A program made the translations under genes and the position numbers. Shown piece by piece: positions 22,847-29,327 of a stretch of 64,000 nt of DNA. A model generated the notes under the pieces. That model was not told the DNA's origin. It ran no database searches and saw only the letters and a list, made by a program, of their open reading frames with translations. How positions within the stretch are numbered: the first letter of the stretch is position 1; the number at the start of each line of letters is the position of its first letter. Origin of the DNA: Bacillus pumilus (GTDB lineage Bacteria > Bacillota > Bacilli > Bacillales > Bacillaceae); assembly GCF_003431975.1 (NCBI RefSeq), contig NZ_CP027116.1:868001-932000 (forward strand). Reading direction: 5' to 3'.

Positions 22847-22918
22847 TGGGCTATAGCCAAGCGGTAAGGCAACGGACTTTGACTCCGTCATGCGTTGGTT
22901 CGAATCCAGCTAGCCCAG
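22847..22918 (+). tRNA. tRNA-Gln (TTG), CCA not encoded
   Basis: Acceptor TGGGCTA/TAGCCCA, anticodon TTG, discriminator G followed by TTG. Confidence 0.95.
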
Positions 22919-22925
22919 TTGATAT

Positions 22926-23000
22926 GCGGAAGTAGTTCAGTGGTAGAACACCACCTTGCCAAGGTGGGGGTCGCGGGTTCGAATCCCGTCTTCCGCTCCA
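22926..23000 (+). tRNA. tRNA-Gly (GCC)
   Basis: Acceptor GCGGAAG/CTTCCGC, anticodon GCC, encoded CCA. Confidence 0.97.
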
Positions 23001-23005
23001 ATAAT

Positions 23006-23076
<71 letters not shown>

Positions 23077-23090
23077 TTTTTGAAAAGACT

Positions 23091-23179
23091 GCCGGGGTGG
23101 TGGAATTGGCAGACACACAGGACTTAAAATCCTGCGGTAGGTGACTACCGTGCCGGTTCAAGTCCGGCCCTCGGCACCA
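23091..23179 (+). tRNA. tRNA-Leu (TAA)
   Basis: An 89-nt class II tRNA with a variable arm, anticodon TAA, encoded CCA. Confidence 0.96.
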
Positions 23180-23216
23180 TTGTTTTTTATAATAAGTTGC
23201 GCTCTTTAAAGATCAT

Positions 23217-23298
23217 GCCGGTGTGGCGGAATTGGCAGACGCGCACGACTCAAAATCGTGTTCCTCACGGAGTGCCGGTTCGACCCCGGCCACCGGTA
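23217..23298 (+). tRNA. tRNA-Leu (CAA), CCA not encoded; integration target
   Basis: Class II tRNA with anticodon CAA and acceptor GCCGGTG/CACCGGT (terminal G-U). The discriminator A is followed by TCT. Its 3' part from 23265, plus 4 bases beyond the tRNA, is repeated exactly at 23974-24011, the signature of site-specific integration. Confidence 0.95.
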
Positions 23299-23302
23299 TC
23301 TA
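23265..23302 (+). repeat. attL-like direct repeat (38 bp, 3' end of tRNA-Leu CAA)
   Basis: Exact 38-bp match to 23974-24011, running from the variable arm through the T arm and acceptor strand to TCTA beyond the gene. The intact tRNA is on this side. Confidence 0.85.
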
Positions 23303-23317
23303 GTTTTAGAACGTTTA

Positions 23318-23354
23318 AAACGTCTTTCTACAAATTGTAGGAGGGCGTTTTTTA
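23318..23354 (+). terminator. Terminator inside the left end of the tRNA-bounded insert
   Basis: AAACGTCTTTCTACA pairs with TGTAGGAGGGCGTTT (some G-U pairs) around a 3-base loop, then a T-run. It now ends the rrn-tRNA transcript, although it lies inside the insert. Confidence 0.8.
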
Positions 23355-23496
23355 TTTGTTTTTTAACTGATTTTCACCCGACACAAGTACATCAAAAGGA
23401 GATTAACTTTTACTTTATTGATGGTTACCTTATTATTAAAATAAGGGACAGGATAATTGAAGAGGATTGGATAAATTGTACATAAGAGGTGTTGTA

Positions 23497-23922
23497 ATGA
23501 TTACGGTTAAAAATGCTGAAAGTTATCTTAAAAATAGCATTGGTGAAGATACCGATGATATAAAAAAGGTTTGGGAAACATTTAAAGCTTTTTCAAAGGA
23601 GACCGTAGAGGGCGAAGAAGATAAAGAAATTTTATTTCAGTGTGGTGTCTATGATTTTACAGGAGAGGAACTATTTCATTTTGACTTTGTACGTCAGTTT
23701 ACAGTTTATGAAGAAGATGATTATTCTCATATGGAACAACTACACTGTGAATTTTTATTTAAACCAACAATCCAGTTAAAAAAGTTAAAGGTGATAGAAG
23801 AATGGTCAATGGATTATGACGATATAGATCATTTTTTTAATCATATTGAAGGTATTCATGAGTTTAAAATTCCTTTGAGTTTAAAGCCGATAAAATCAGT
23901 AATATATCAGGAAGAACTTTAA
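23497..23922 (+). CDS. Acidic hypothetical protein, cargo of the tRNA-Leu insert
   Basis: I do not recognise this 141-residue protein. It starts at ATG 23497 with AGAGGTG 5 bases upstream; the longer frame from 23467 has no ribosome site. It is strongly acidic (32 Asp/Glu against 15 Lys/Arg by my count), with no signal peptide or membrane segment and two cysteines. The N-terminal part (residues 1-45) looks helical; the middle is rich in alternating aromatic and hydrophobic residues suggesting strands. It is the only gene between the two tRNA-Leu repeats. Small acidic single-gene cargo would fit an immunity, anti-restriction or DNA-mimic role, but that is conjecture. Confidence 0.72.
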   Translation: MITVKNAESYLKNSIGEDTDDIKKVWETFKAFSKETVEGEEDKEILFQCGVYDFTGEELFHFDFVRQFTVYEEDDYSHMEQLHCEFLFKPTIQLKKLKVIEEWSMDYDDIDHFFNHIEGIHEFKIPLSLKPIKSVIYQEEL

Positions 23923-23973
23923 TTCTTATTTCATTAACGGAGAGGGTATACTTTGCCTTTTTGGAATAATTTA

Positions 23974-24011
23974 TCACGGAGTGCCGGTTCGACCCCGGCC
24001 ACCGGTATCTA
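23974..24011 (+). repeat. attR-like direct repeat (38 bp tRNA-Leu 3' fragment)
   Basis: Exact copy of 23265-23302 without the 5' part of the tRNA, so not a functional tRNA. It is followed by a terminator that was probably the original end of the tRNA operon. Confidence 0.85.
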
Positions 24012-24332
24012 TTAAAAGTTTCATGATCGGTTATTACCGTCAACCTAACGTTTCACCCTTGTGGTGAAACGTTTTTTGTAGTTTAAATGAGTTATTTAGA
24101 TAAAAAATAGAAACCTATTAGAAAATAATGAGCATGTACTTCTTTTAGCAGAATAATCTTTAGATGATTTGTAACATTTGATAAGATACATTTAACCATG
24201 TAAGGAAACAAAATGGGATAGCACATTCACATAAACCAGTGTACTACCATTGTGTAACTAAATGAATATTTGTGGGTACATACACATCTTTAGCTTACAT
24301 CATCATTGTGACCCAGTTTGAGGGGAGAATTT
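24012..24332 (+). other. Gene-free spacer after the tRNA-bounded insert
   Basis: Apart from the terminator at 24047-24077 I see only AT-rich sequence. No convincing promoter pair is visible for the downstream gene, although several AT-rich hexamers are possible. Confidence 0.5.
24047..24077 (+). terminator. Terminator after the tRNA-Leu fragment
   Basis: A perfect 11-bp stem AACGTTTCACC / GGTGAAACGTT with a 5-base loop and a T-run. Confidence 0.92.
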
Positions 24333-25127
24333 ATGAAAAAACAAAATGATCATGAGGAGTTATTGACAGGTGGAAATGTCTCGAATGTATATCGTTCTGG
24401 AGATACGGTTCGTCGAGAAGTAAAGTCAGACAATATCAATATACGAAAGCTGCTAAAGCATTTAGAAAAAAAGAATTTCTCCTATGCTCCAAAGTTTTTA
24501 GGGGTTGATGAAAAAGGTAGAGAGATATTGTCCTTCATTGAAGGCATAGCCGGTCATGATCCCTTAAAAGAGTACATGTGCTCTCACGATGCTTTGAAAG
24601 AAATAGCGAGAATGCTTAGAATGTATCATGATGCTGTTTGTGATTTTCCCATTTCAGACGATTGGGAACGAATGGACAATACGCCTAATAACATAGAGGT
24701 TGTGTGCCATAATGATTTTGCGATGTACAACATCATTTTCAAAGATAAAAAGCCAATGGGTATCATTGATTTTGATGTAGCTGCTCCTGGTCCAAGACTT
24801 TGGGATATCGCTTATACCCTTTATACATGTGTGCCTCTCAGTAGACTTTTTCGCACTGAAACAGGGGAGGTCGTGAATTATCATTCATTAGAACATGCAG
24901 GTTATATCAAGTATAGAGTCAAACTGTTTTTTGAAGCCTATGGTGAGGACATAGCAGAAGATTATGTGGATATGGTGCTGCTGCGTTTAAAAGGGTTATG
25001 TCAGTACATGAAACGAAAAGCGAGTGAAGGGGATAGAGCTTTTCAAAAAATGATTCATGAGGGGCACCTTGAACATTATCAAAAAGACATACAATTCATT
25101 CATGAACATAGAAAAGAATGGATTTGA
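24333..25127 (+). CDS. Aminoglycoside phosphotransferase (APH) family protein
   Basis: A 264-residue kinase-fold protein of the APH/choline kinase superfamily. The catalytic loop VCHNDFAMYNIIF (His-x-Asp-x4-Asn) lies near residue 128 and the metal-binding GIIDFDVAAPGP near 149. The N-terminal lobe begins with the nucleotide loop TGGNVSNVYRSGD. The start is ATG 24333 with AGGGGAG 5 bases upstream. The family phosphorylates antibiotics but also many metabolites, so resistance cannot be claimed from this sequence alone. It is a single gene just beyond the tRNA-Leu insert in an accessory stretch. Confidence 0.82.
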   Translation: MKKQNDHEELLTGGNVSNVYRSGDTVRREVKSDNINIRKLLKHLEKKNFSYAPKFLGVDEKGREILSFIEGIAGHDPLKEYMCSHDALKEIARMLRMYHDAVCDFPISDDWERMDNTPNNIEVVCHNDFAMYNIIFKDKKPMGIIDFDVAAPGPRLWDIAYTLYTCVPLSRLFRTETGEVVNYHSLEHAGYIKYRVKLFFEAYGEDIAEDYVDMVLLRLKGLCQYMKRKASEGDRAFQKMIHEGHLEHYQKDIQFIHEHRKEWI

Positions 25128-25277
25128 GATGTGCAGGGGTTTACGCCAATCGTTTAGCTTCCTGTCTTTAAATGAAAAGGCAAATAGTGATTGGATGAAT
25201 CACCGTTAAGGAATCAGGGTTATGATTAGAATATAAATGAGAAATAGAATGAATATTAAAAAGGCGGAGTTGTTATC

Positions 25278-25982
25278 TTGCAAACGAAGACGATATTACA
25301 GACTATCATTGAAGACGAGGGATCTAGAGTTTATCCGCTTTTTAAACAGTATTGTGTGAAGAAAGAACAGGGTCTCCGTAAAGATGCGTTAAAGGTTCTT
25401 CAGACTTTTGTTGAAGAGATGAAGGGAAATGAATTTGCAGCACGGCGTTCATTTGTTGCTTGGCTGTTTGAAAAGATTGAACGGTTTGAGGATTGTCATC
25501 ATTTGCTTGTGTATCCATTAATAATTGGGGTGATTCATCCTGTTCTGCAAGAGTGGGAGAGTGTTGATCCAATGGATGTGAGACCGTATCGCTGGCAGGG
25601 CTTGTTTGTGCATCAGGGAGAAGGGCTGCCCTATTTATTGAAGGCATTAGAGATTGGGGGCAGCAAGGAGCAGCGTGTGATTGTTCAAATTTGCGAAACC
25701 TATTTATCGGCTCTGTGGTATTCGTTTCATCATATACATGAAGATCTTTATTTAAGCACCTATGAGAAAGATCAAGAGCGAATTCAAAGCATTGAAGATG
25801 TCATGATGCTAATCGAAAATAAAAGGATTCGTATAAATGTCGAAAAACAAGCAGTCTACTATCACCAGCTTTTAACGGACTGGAAGGAATTTCAGCAGAC
25901 GGAGACAAGAGGCTTTATGAAATGGTGTGCGGAGCGTAAGAAGCCATATGAGTGGGTAGAGGCATTTTATTATCACCAATAG
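25278..25982 (+). CDS. Hypothetical protein (234 aa)
   Basis: I do not recognise this protein. It starts at TTG 25278 with AAGGCGGAG 8 bases upstream. It is soluble and helical, rich in aromatic residues (several Trp/Tyr), with no signal peptide and no obvious catalytic motif. The central part (about 60-150) resembles all-alpha repeat proteins in its spacing of leucines and aromatics. It forms a single transcription unit ended by a terminator shared with the converging histidine phosphatase gene. Confidence 0.75.
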   Translation: MQTKTILQTIIEDEGSRVYPLFKQYCVKKEQGLRKDALKVLQTFVEEMKGNEFAARRSFVAWLFEKIERFEDCHHLLVYPLIIGVIHPVLQEWESVDPMDVRPYRWQGLFVHQGEGLPYLLKALEIGGSKEQRVIVQICETYLSALWYSFHHIHEDLYLSTYEKDQERIQSIEDVMMLIENKRIRINVEKQAVYYHQLLTDWKEFQQTETRGFMKWCAERKKPYEWVEAFYYHQ

Positions 25983-25993
25983 CTGTTTGTATA

Positions 25994-26026
25994 ATAAAAA
26001 GGCAGAAATCAACGCTGCCTTTTTAT
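25994..26026. terminator. Bidirectional terminator
   Basis: AAAAAGGCAG / CTGCCTTTTT stem (25996-26005, 26015-26024), A-rich on one side and T-rich on the other, between convergent genes. Confidence 0.85.
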
Positions 26027-26568
26027 TGATGCCATATTCGCTCTATTTCTATCTGATCTGGATGAAAATATTTTAGGATATAAACATCTGGATTGCTTAG
26101 TTGCTGCCACTCCTTGAATCCAATCATCGGATCGGCATGTTTTAGAAGAAGGCTCATAATATTGCCGTGTGTGACGAATAGAGTATGATCTTTTCCTAAT
26201 TTTATTTGTTCATAGAGTGCCTCTACAATACGATCCATCGCTTCTTGGCTCGATTCTCCTCCTTCACAGGTCATATGTAAGTCCGAAAAACTGAGCTTTA
26301 GTTTCTCAAACCAATCGTCCATTGGTTTGCTGCTTAACACACGTTCAGAGAGACGCTTATCAATTTGTACCTCGAGTTGTTTTGCATGAGCAAGAGGCTC
26401 AGTGGTTTGGATCGCTCGTGTATAAGGACTTGAGATAATGTGATTGAGCTGAATGCCGGAAAAAAGCTGTGCTAGTTCTTGCGATTGTGCGATGCCTTGA
26501 GGCGTTAAAGACGCATCCTCGGATTGTCCATTTGCTTGGCAGTGTCTAACGATATAATATGTTTTCAT
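26023..26568 (-). CDS. Histidine phosphatase superfamily protein
   Basis: A 181-residue phosphoglycerate-mutase-like phosphatase. The catalytic histidine lies in VRHCQANGQ; the usual RHGE is RHCQ here, a known variant type. The phosphate-binding SSPYTRAIQT is near residue 51, the acidic residue in CEGGESSQE, and the second histidine in VTHGNIMSLL. ATG at 26568 is chosen because AAAGGTG lies 6 bases upstream on the minus strand; the frame extends 3 codons further. The substrate cannot be deduced. It may be cytoplasmic, since no signal peptide is seen. Confidence 0.85.
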   Translation of the reverse strand: MKTYYIVRHCQANGQSEDASLTPQGIAQSQELAQLFSGIQLNHIISSPYTRAIQTTEPLAHAKQLEVQIDKRLSERVLSSKPMDDWFEKLKLSFSDLHMTCEGGESSQEAMDRIVEALYEQIKLGKDHTLFVTHGNIMSLLLKHADPMIGFKEWQQLSNPDVYILKYFHPDQIEIERIWHQ

Positions 26569-26591
26569 GGGCCACACCTTTCATCGAGTAT

Positions 26592-26616
26592 AAAAAAATC
26601 ATCCAGGATTGGATGA
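26592..26616 (-). terminator. Terminator after the 63-aa gene
   Basis: TCATCC / GGATGA stem followed by seven T on the minus strand. Confidence 0.7.
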
Positions 26617-26624
26617 GGATAGGT

Positions 26625-26816
26625 TCATTTGTTCTGATTTGTTTCTTTATAGGGATCTGTGAGCTTCGAGGTGAGGTCTAAGTTGAACAAAAAATCATCT
26701 ATGGTGTCTGAACCAAAGGGAAGTGCGGAGAAGTTAATTGGGATGATGTCTTCTTGCTTTTCAGTGGTGACCTGCTGCTTTTGCTGTTTTTTTCTCCAGT
26801 ACTTAAACACGCGCAT
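26625..26816 (-). CDS. Small hypothetical protein (63 aa)
   Basis: A short charged protein. The basic N-terminus (MRVFKYWRKKQQKQQ) is followed by a hydrophobic/acidic C-terminal half. It has no membrane helix or motif I recognise. A good ribosome site (AAGGGGGC) 5-6 bases before the ATG and a dedicated terminator support that it is expressed. Confidence 0.6.
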   Translation of the reverse strand: MRVFKYWRKKQQKQQVTTEKQEDIIPINFSALPFGSDTIDDFLFNLDLTSKLTDPYKETNQNK

Positions 26817-26903
26817 GTAAAGCCCCCTTTTCTATGAAAAAGATGGATTTATACATAATATACGGGGAGAGTTGTCCATGCGTCAAATGTTTTCTTAGAG
26901 AAC

Positions 26904-26941
26904 GATCAAAAGAGCCACAGGAAAGTGCGGCTCTTTTGATC
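26904..26941 (-). terminator. Terminator after the 89-aa gene
   Basis: A perfect 13-bp stem GATCAAAAGAGCC / GGCTCTTTTGATC, with the T-tract within the stem on the minus strand. Confidence 0.8.
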
Positions 26942-26944
26942 CAT

Positions 26945-27214
26945 TTACATGGCACGACGTAATGCTCTCAGCACTTTACGCTCGCATTTTAAGTTGTAAC
27001 GCTTCTGATGGAGTTTATCTGTGTTACATCTGCCAATGACTTGGCGGACATCTGGATGATAAATGATGAGTTGTCTGTAAGCTGGATCGTTTAAGAACGC
27101 GTGAAACCAGCTATGTTTTTTGAGATGGGTTGCGTTTCTAGAGATATCCTCTTCATCTACCTGTAGAAAAGGGATATACACAGCAAGCGAAAAGATATCG
27201 AAAATGAATCCCAT
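26945..27214 (-). CDS. Small hypothetical protein (89 aa), last gene of the DUF2262-DUF1963 unit
   Basis: A basic protein with a hydrophobic N-terminus (MGFIFDIFSLAVYIPFL) and an Arg/Lys-rich C-terminus ending in RALRRAM. The start at 27214 is set by AAGGAGGAG just upstream on the minus strand; a longer frame to 27268 has no better site. It lies 65 bp after the DUF1963 gene in the same direction and before a strong terminator, so it is probably cotranscribed. I recognise no domain. Confidence 0.65.
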   Translation of the reverse strand: MGFIFDIFSLAVYIPFLQVDEEDISRNATHLKKHSWFHAFLNDPAYRQLIIYHPDVRQVIGRCNTDKLHQKRYNLKCERKVLRALRRAM

Positions 27215-27279
27215 GTTGGCTCCTCCTTCCATATTATTTCCTACGCTTAGAAGGCGGCAAGGTTTCATTCAATACAACT

Positions 27280-27969
27280 TTAAAAACAATCACAGTGCAT
27301 AAACCATTCTTTTAATTCTTTGTCGTAATAAAAATACATCTTGCCGTTATCACCAATCATGAACCGAGGTTTTTCTTCTGAGGCGATTTGCAGCATGAAT
27401 TCGCCTGGTTGATGATGGGGTGGAGATTGGATATATGCGCCATACCCACCGATTTTTGTGAATGAATCATGTGTATAGTGACGAAAGAAGTGTTCCGTTG
27501 CTTCTTCACTTTCATTTACTTCTGATAAATCGACATATGACCACGCTTCTTCCCAGCAGGGGTAGTCTTCGTGCTCACTTTCATTCCATTGAATTTGAAA
27601 GGGTTTGAGCCTCCGAACTTCTTCAGGAGTCTCAACTACTTCTAATCCTTCCATAGTTGCATATTCAATGAGCTTCCAGCCTTCGCCGTTTTTGGTGATA
27701 TCAATCGGAAGTGCTTTCTGATTGAGAAAGATTTGAATCATCTTCCATTCATTGAATCCGTTTATTCCGCCTGGCACTTCAGGTAAATAAATTTGTAAGA
27801 TTGGAATCATGACACCATCTTGATCTACTGGCCACCCTTGATCGGGATGGATGAAAAAATGACCACCAAACCAGCTGTGTGCAGCTGGATCAGGACGGAA
27901 GCCGCCAATTTTGGCGATGACTGGCGTTTTCCTAATTAAATTTAATTCTTGAAAAGCCTTGATCTTCAT
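27280..27969 (-). CDS. DUF1963 (YwqG-like) protein
   Basis: A 229-residue soluble protein with the late DUF1963 signature: KIGGYGAYIQSPP, the FMLQIASEE segment, then MIGDNGKMYFYYD. The PxxxxSWFGGHF segment is near residue 32. In other bacteria the family often occurs in toxin-immunity or SMI1/SUKH-like neighbourhoods, and B. subtilis YwqG itself lies near a polymorphic toxin locus. GGAGGGA precedes the ATG. It is 18 bp downstream of the DUF2262 gene, so the two form an operon. No toxin gene is visible nearby. Confidence 0.82.
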   Translation of the reverse strand: MKIKAFQELNLIRKTPVIAKIGGFRPDPAAHSWFGGHFFIHPDQGWPVDQDGVMIPILQIYLPEVPGGINGFNEWKMIQIFLNQKALPIDITKNGEGWKLIEYATMEGLEVVETPEEVRRLKPFQIQWNESEHEDYPCWEEAWSYVDLSEVNESEEATEHFFRHYTHDSFTKIGGYGAYIQSPPHHQPGEFMLQIASEEKPRFMIGDNGKMYFYYDKELKEWFMHCDCF

Positions 27970-27987
27970 CGACTGTCCCTCCAGCCT

Positions 27988-28791
27988 TTAGCCTGCAATG
28001 TGTGCATCTTGAAATGTACCATTTATATTTCCTGTGACAATAATGACATGTCCCCAAAATAAATCACCGTCATGACAGTACACTTCAAACTCTCCACCTG
28101 GGTAAGCATGGAGGCTTTCAAGTGAGAGGCGGCTCATAAATTGATCCAGTGTGAGCTCTTCTTGTTTTTCAGCAGAGTCATCTTGCTCCTGCCAGTCTTT
28201 AGCTAGTTCAATCAGCTGATTTGCTGCAAATGATTTAATAGAAGCATCCCATGTAGTCTGCTCTTTCATGAGTTGTTTAGCGGTTTGAAGAGAGTCGTTT
28301 ACTTTTTCATCTTCTTCGAGGTTGAAGTAGAGCAGGCACTCTTGATTGGTCCAGTGGATCGTTGTTTCAAATAAGTCTAGTCCTTTCACTAATTCAAAGG
28401 TGCCCAGCATGTCATCATGGTAAAAGACAGGTTTTTGAGCTTCTTCTAGTATCTCTTGGAGCTCTTGATCCTGTGTATCTGTATCAATAAGTGATACAAG
28501 CATGAACTCACCTTCACCTTTTCGAACCTGAAGTGTTACGACGGATTCTTTATGTAATTGTGCCTGCTTTTCTCGTAAGCCCTCTTCATCTGTTAACCAG
28601 CAAAGTCTTATGTTTTCGGTTGTGATGAGGTCTTTTTCTTTCCAGGCAATCAGTGGAATAGAAGCGGTCCAAAGAGATTCCTTTCCGGCTTTTCCAGCGC
28701 CTACTCCTGAAGGCCCTGTGATAGCTATGATGTGATCTATTTCTTCTCGGAATCTTTCTTCAAATGCATTTATTTGTTTGTTATTTTTCAT
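27988..28791 (-). CDS. DUF2262 protein
   Basis: A 267-residue soluble protein. The C-terminal half (about 125-265) matches DUF2262: LGTFELVKGLDLFET, an acidic stretch, then FEVYCHDGDLFWGHVIIV and the terminal NGTFQDAHIAG. The N-terminal half contains an interrupted P-loop-like ITGPSGVGAGKAGKE, which probably is not a nucleotide site. It is the first gene of a minus-strand unit with the DUF1963 gene and an 89-aa gene. DUF2262 proteins have no settled function; predicted immunity roles are inference. Confidence 0.78.
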   Translation of the reverse strand: MKNNKQINAFEERFREEIDHIIAITGPSGVGAGKAGKESLWTASIPLIAWKEKDLITTENIRLCWLTDEEGLREKQAQLHKESVVTLQVRKGEGEFMLVSLIDTDTQDQELQEILEEAQKPVFYHDDMLGTFELVKGLDLFETTIHWTNQECLLYFNLEEDEKVNDSLQTAKQLMKEQTTWDASIKSFAANQLIELAKDWQEQDDSAEKQEELTLDQFMSRLSLESLHAYPGGEFEVYCHDGDLFWGHVIIVTGNINGTFQDAHIAG

Positions 28792-29146
28792 GTGATGTCC
28801 TCCAGCCTGATTTTTTGAATATTTCTACCTTTATCACACCGCACATCAGGAGGAGAAATCAAGCTTTTTTTGCTTAAAACTGTTTTTAGATTGACAGAAG
28901 GAGATAAAATCCATGGATTGCTGGAGGTAGAGTCACATTAAAAAATAAATGGGCAAAGGATCGGAATTTGTATAATTTTAGGTTATTGAGTCGAAAAGCC
29001 TAGGTGATTCTTCCTTTTCTTTATAATTACTTTGACACGAATAGATGAAAAAAGTAAAGTAGTACTGAGTGATTTACAAACCCTTCTTCATCCATTGAAT
29101 TGTGAAGTGTGCGTAAATGAAGTGTAAATGGATATATTTCCTTTTA

Positions 29147-29176
29147 TTGACTCGTATTTTTTTTGAAACTTATGAT
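29147..29176 (+). promoter_or_regulatory. Candidate sigma-A promoter upstream of LTA synthase
   Basis: TTGACT, an 18-base spacer and TATGAT. Confidence 0.5.
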
Positions 29177-29190
29177 GCTTCTTATACGTT
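29164..29190 (+). promoter_or_regulatory. Candidate ECF sigma (sigma-M/W/X type) promoter
   Basis: TGAAAC at 29164-29169 and CGTT at 29187-29190, with 17 bases between, fit the TGAAAC-N16/17-CGT extracytoplasmic-function sigma consensus. It overlaps the sigma-A candidate. Confidence 0.5.
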
Positions 29191-29250
29191 ATATTAAAGG
29201 AGCACATATATCCGGCGGAAACAGAGCATCGGAAGGCGTGGTGAAGAAGA

Positions 29251-29281
29251 TTTACATTTGCAAAATCAATGTAAATTTTTT
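29251..29281 (+). promoter_or_regulatory. Terminator-like hairpin in the LTA synthase leader
   Basis: A perfect 9-bp A/T-rich stem ATTTACATT / AATGTAAAT with a 9-base loop, running directly into five T, about 45 bp before the gene. It could attenuate transcription; being A-U rich, it would be a weak terminator. Confidence 0.45.
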
Positions 29282-29327
29282 ATGATTTCATTTATATCAG
29301 AACGATAATAAAGAAAGAAGAGGTTTT

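Larger units (their letters stand above)
28792..29327 (+). other. Long intergenic region before the LTA synthase gene
   Basis: This 536-bp gene-free AT-rich stretch contains two overlapping promoter candidates around 29147-29190 and a terminator-like hairpin at 29251-29281. Between 28860 and 29140 I see nothing coding and no clear structure. Confidence 0.6.

Noticed and set aside
24333..25127. Claim of aminoglycoside resistance
   Set aside because: The APH fold is shared by many metabolite kinases; no close match to known resistance enzymes can be shown here.
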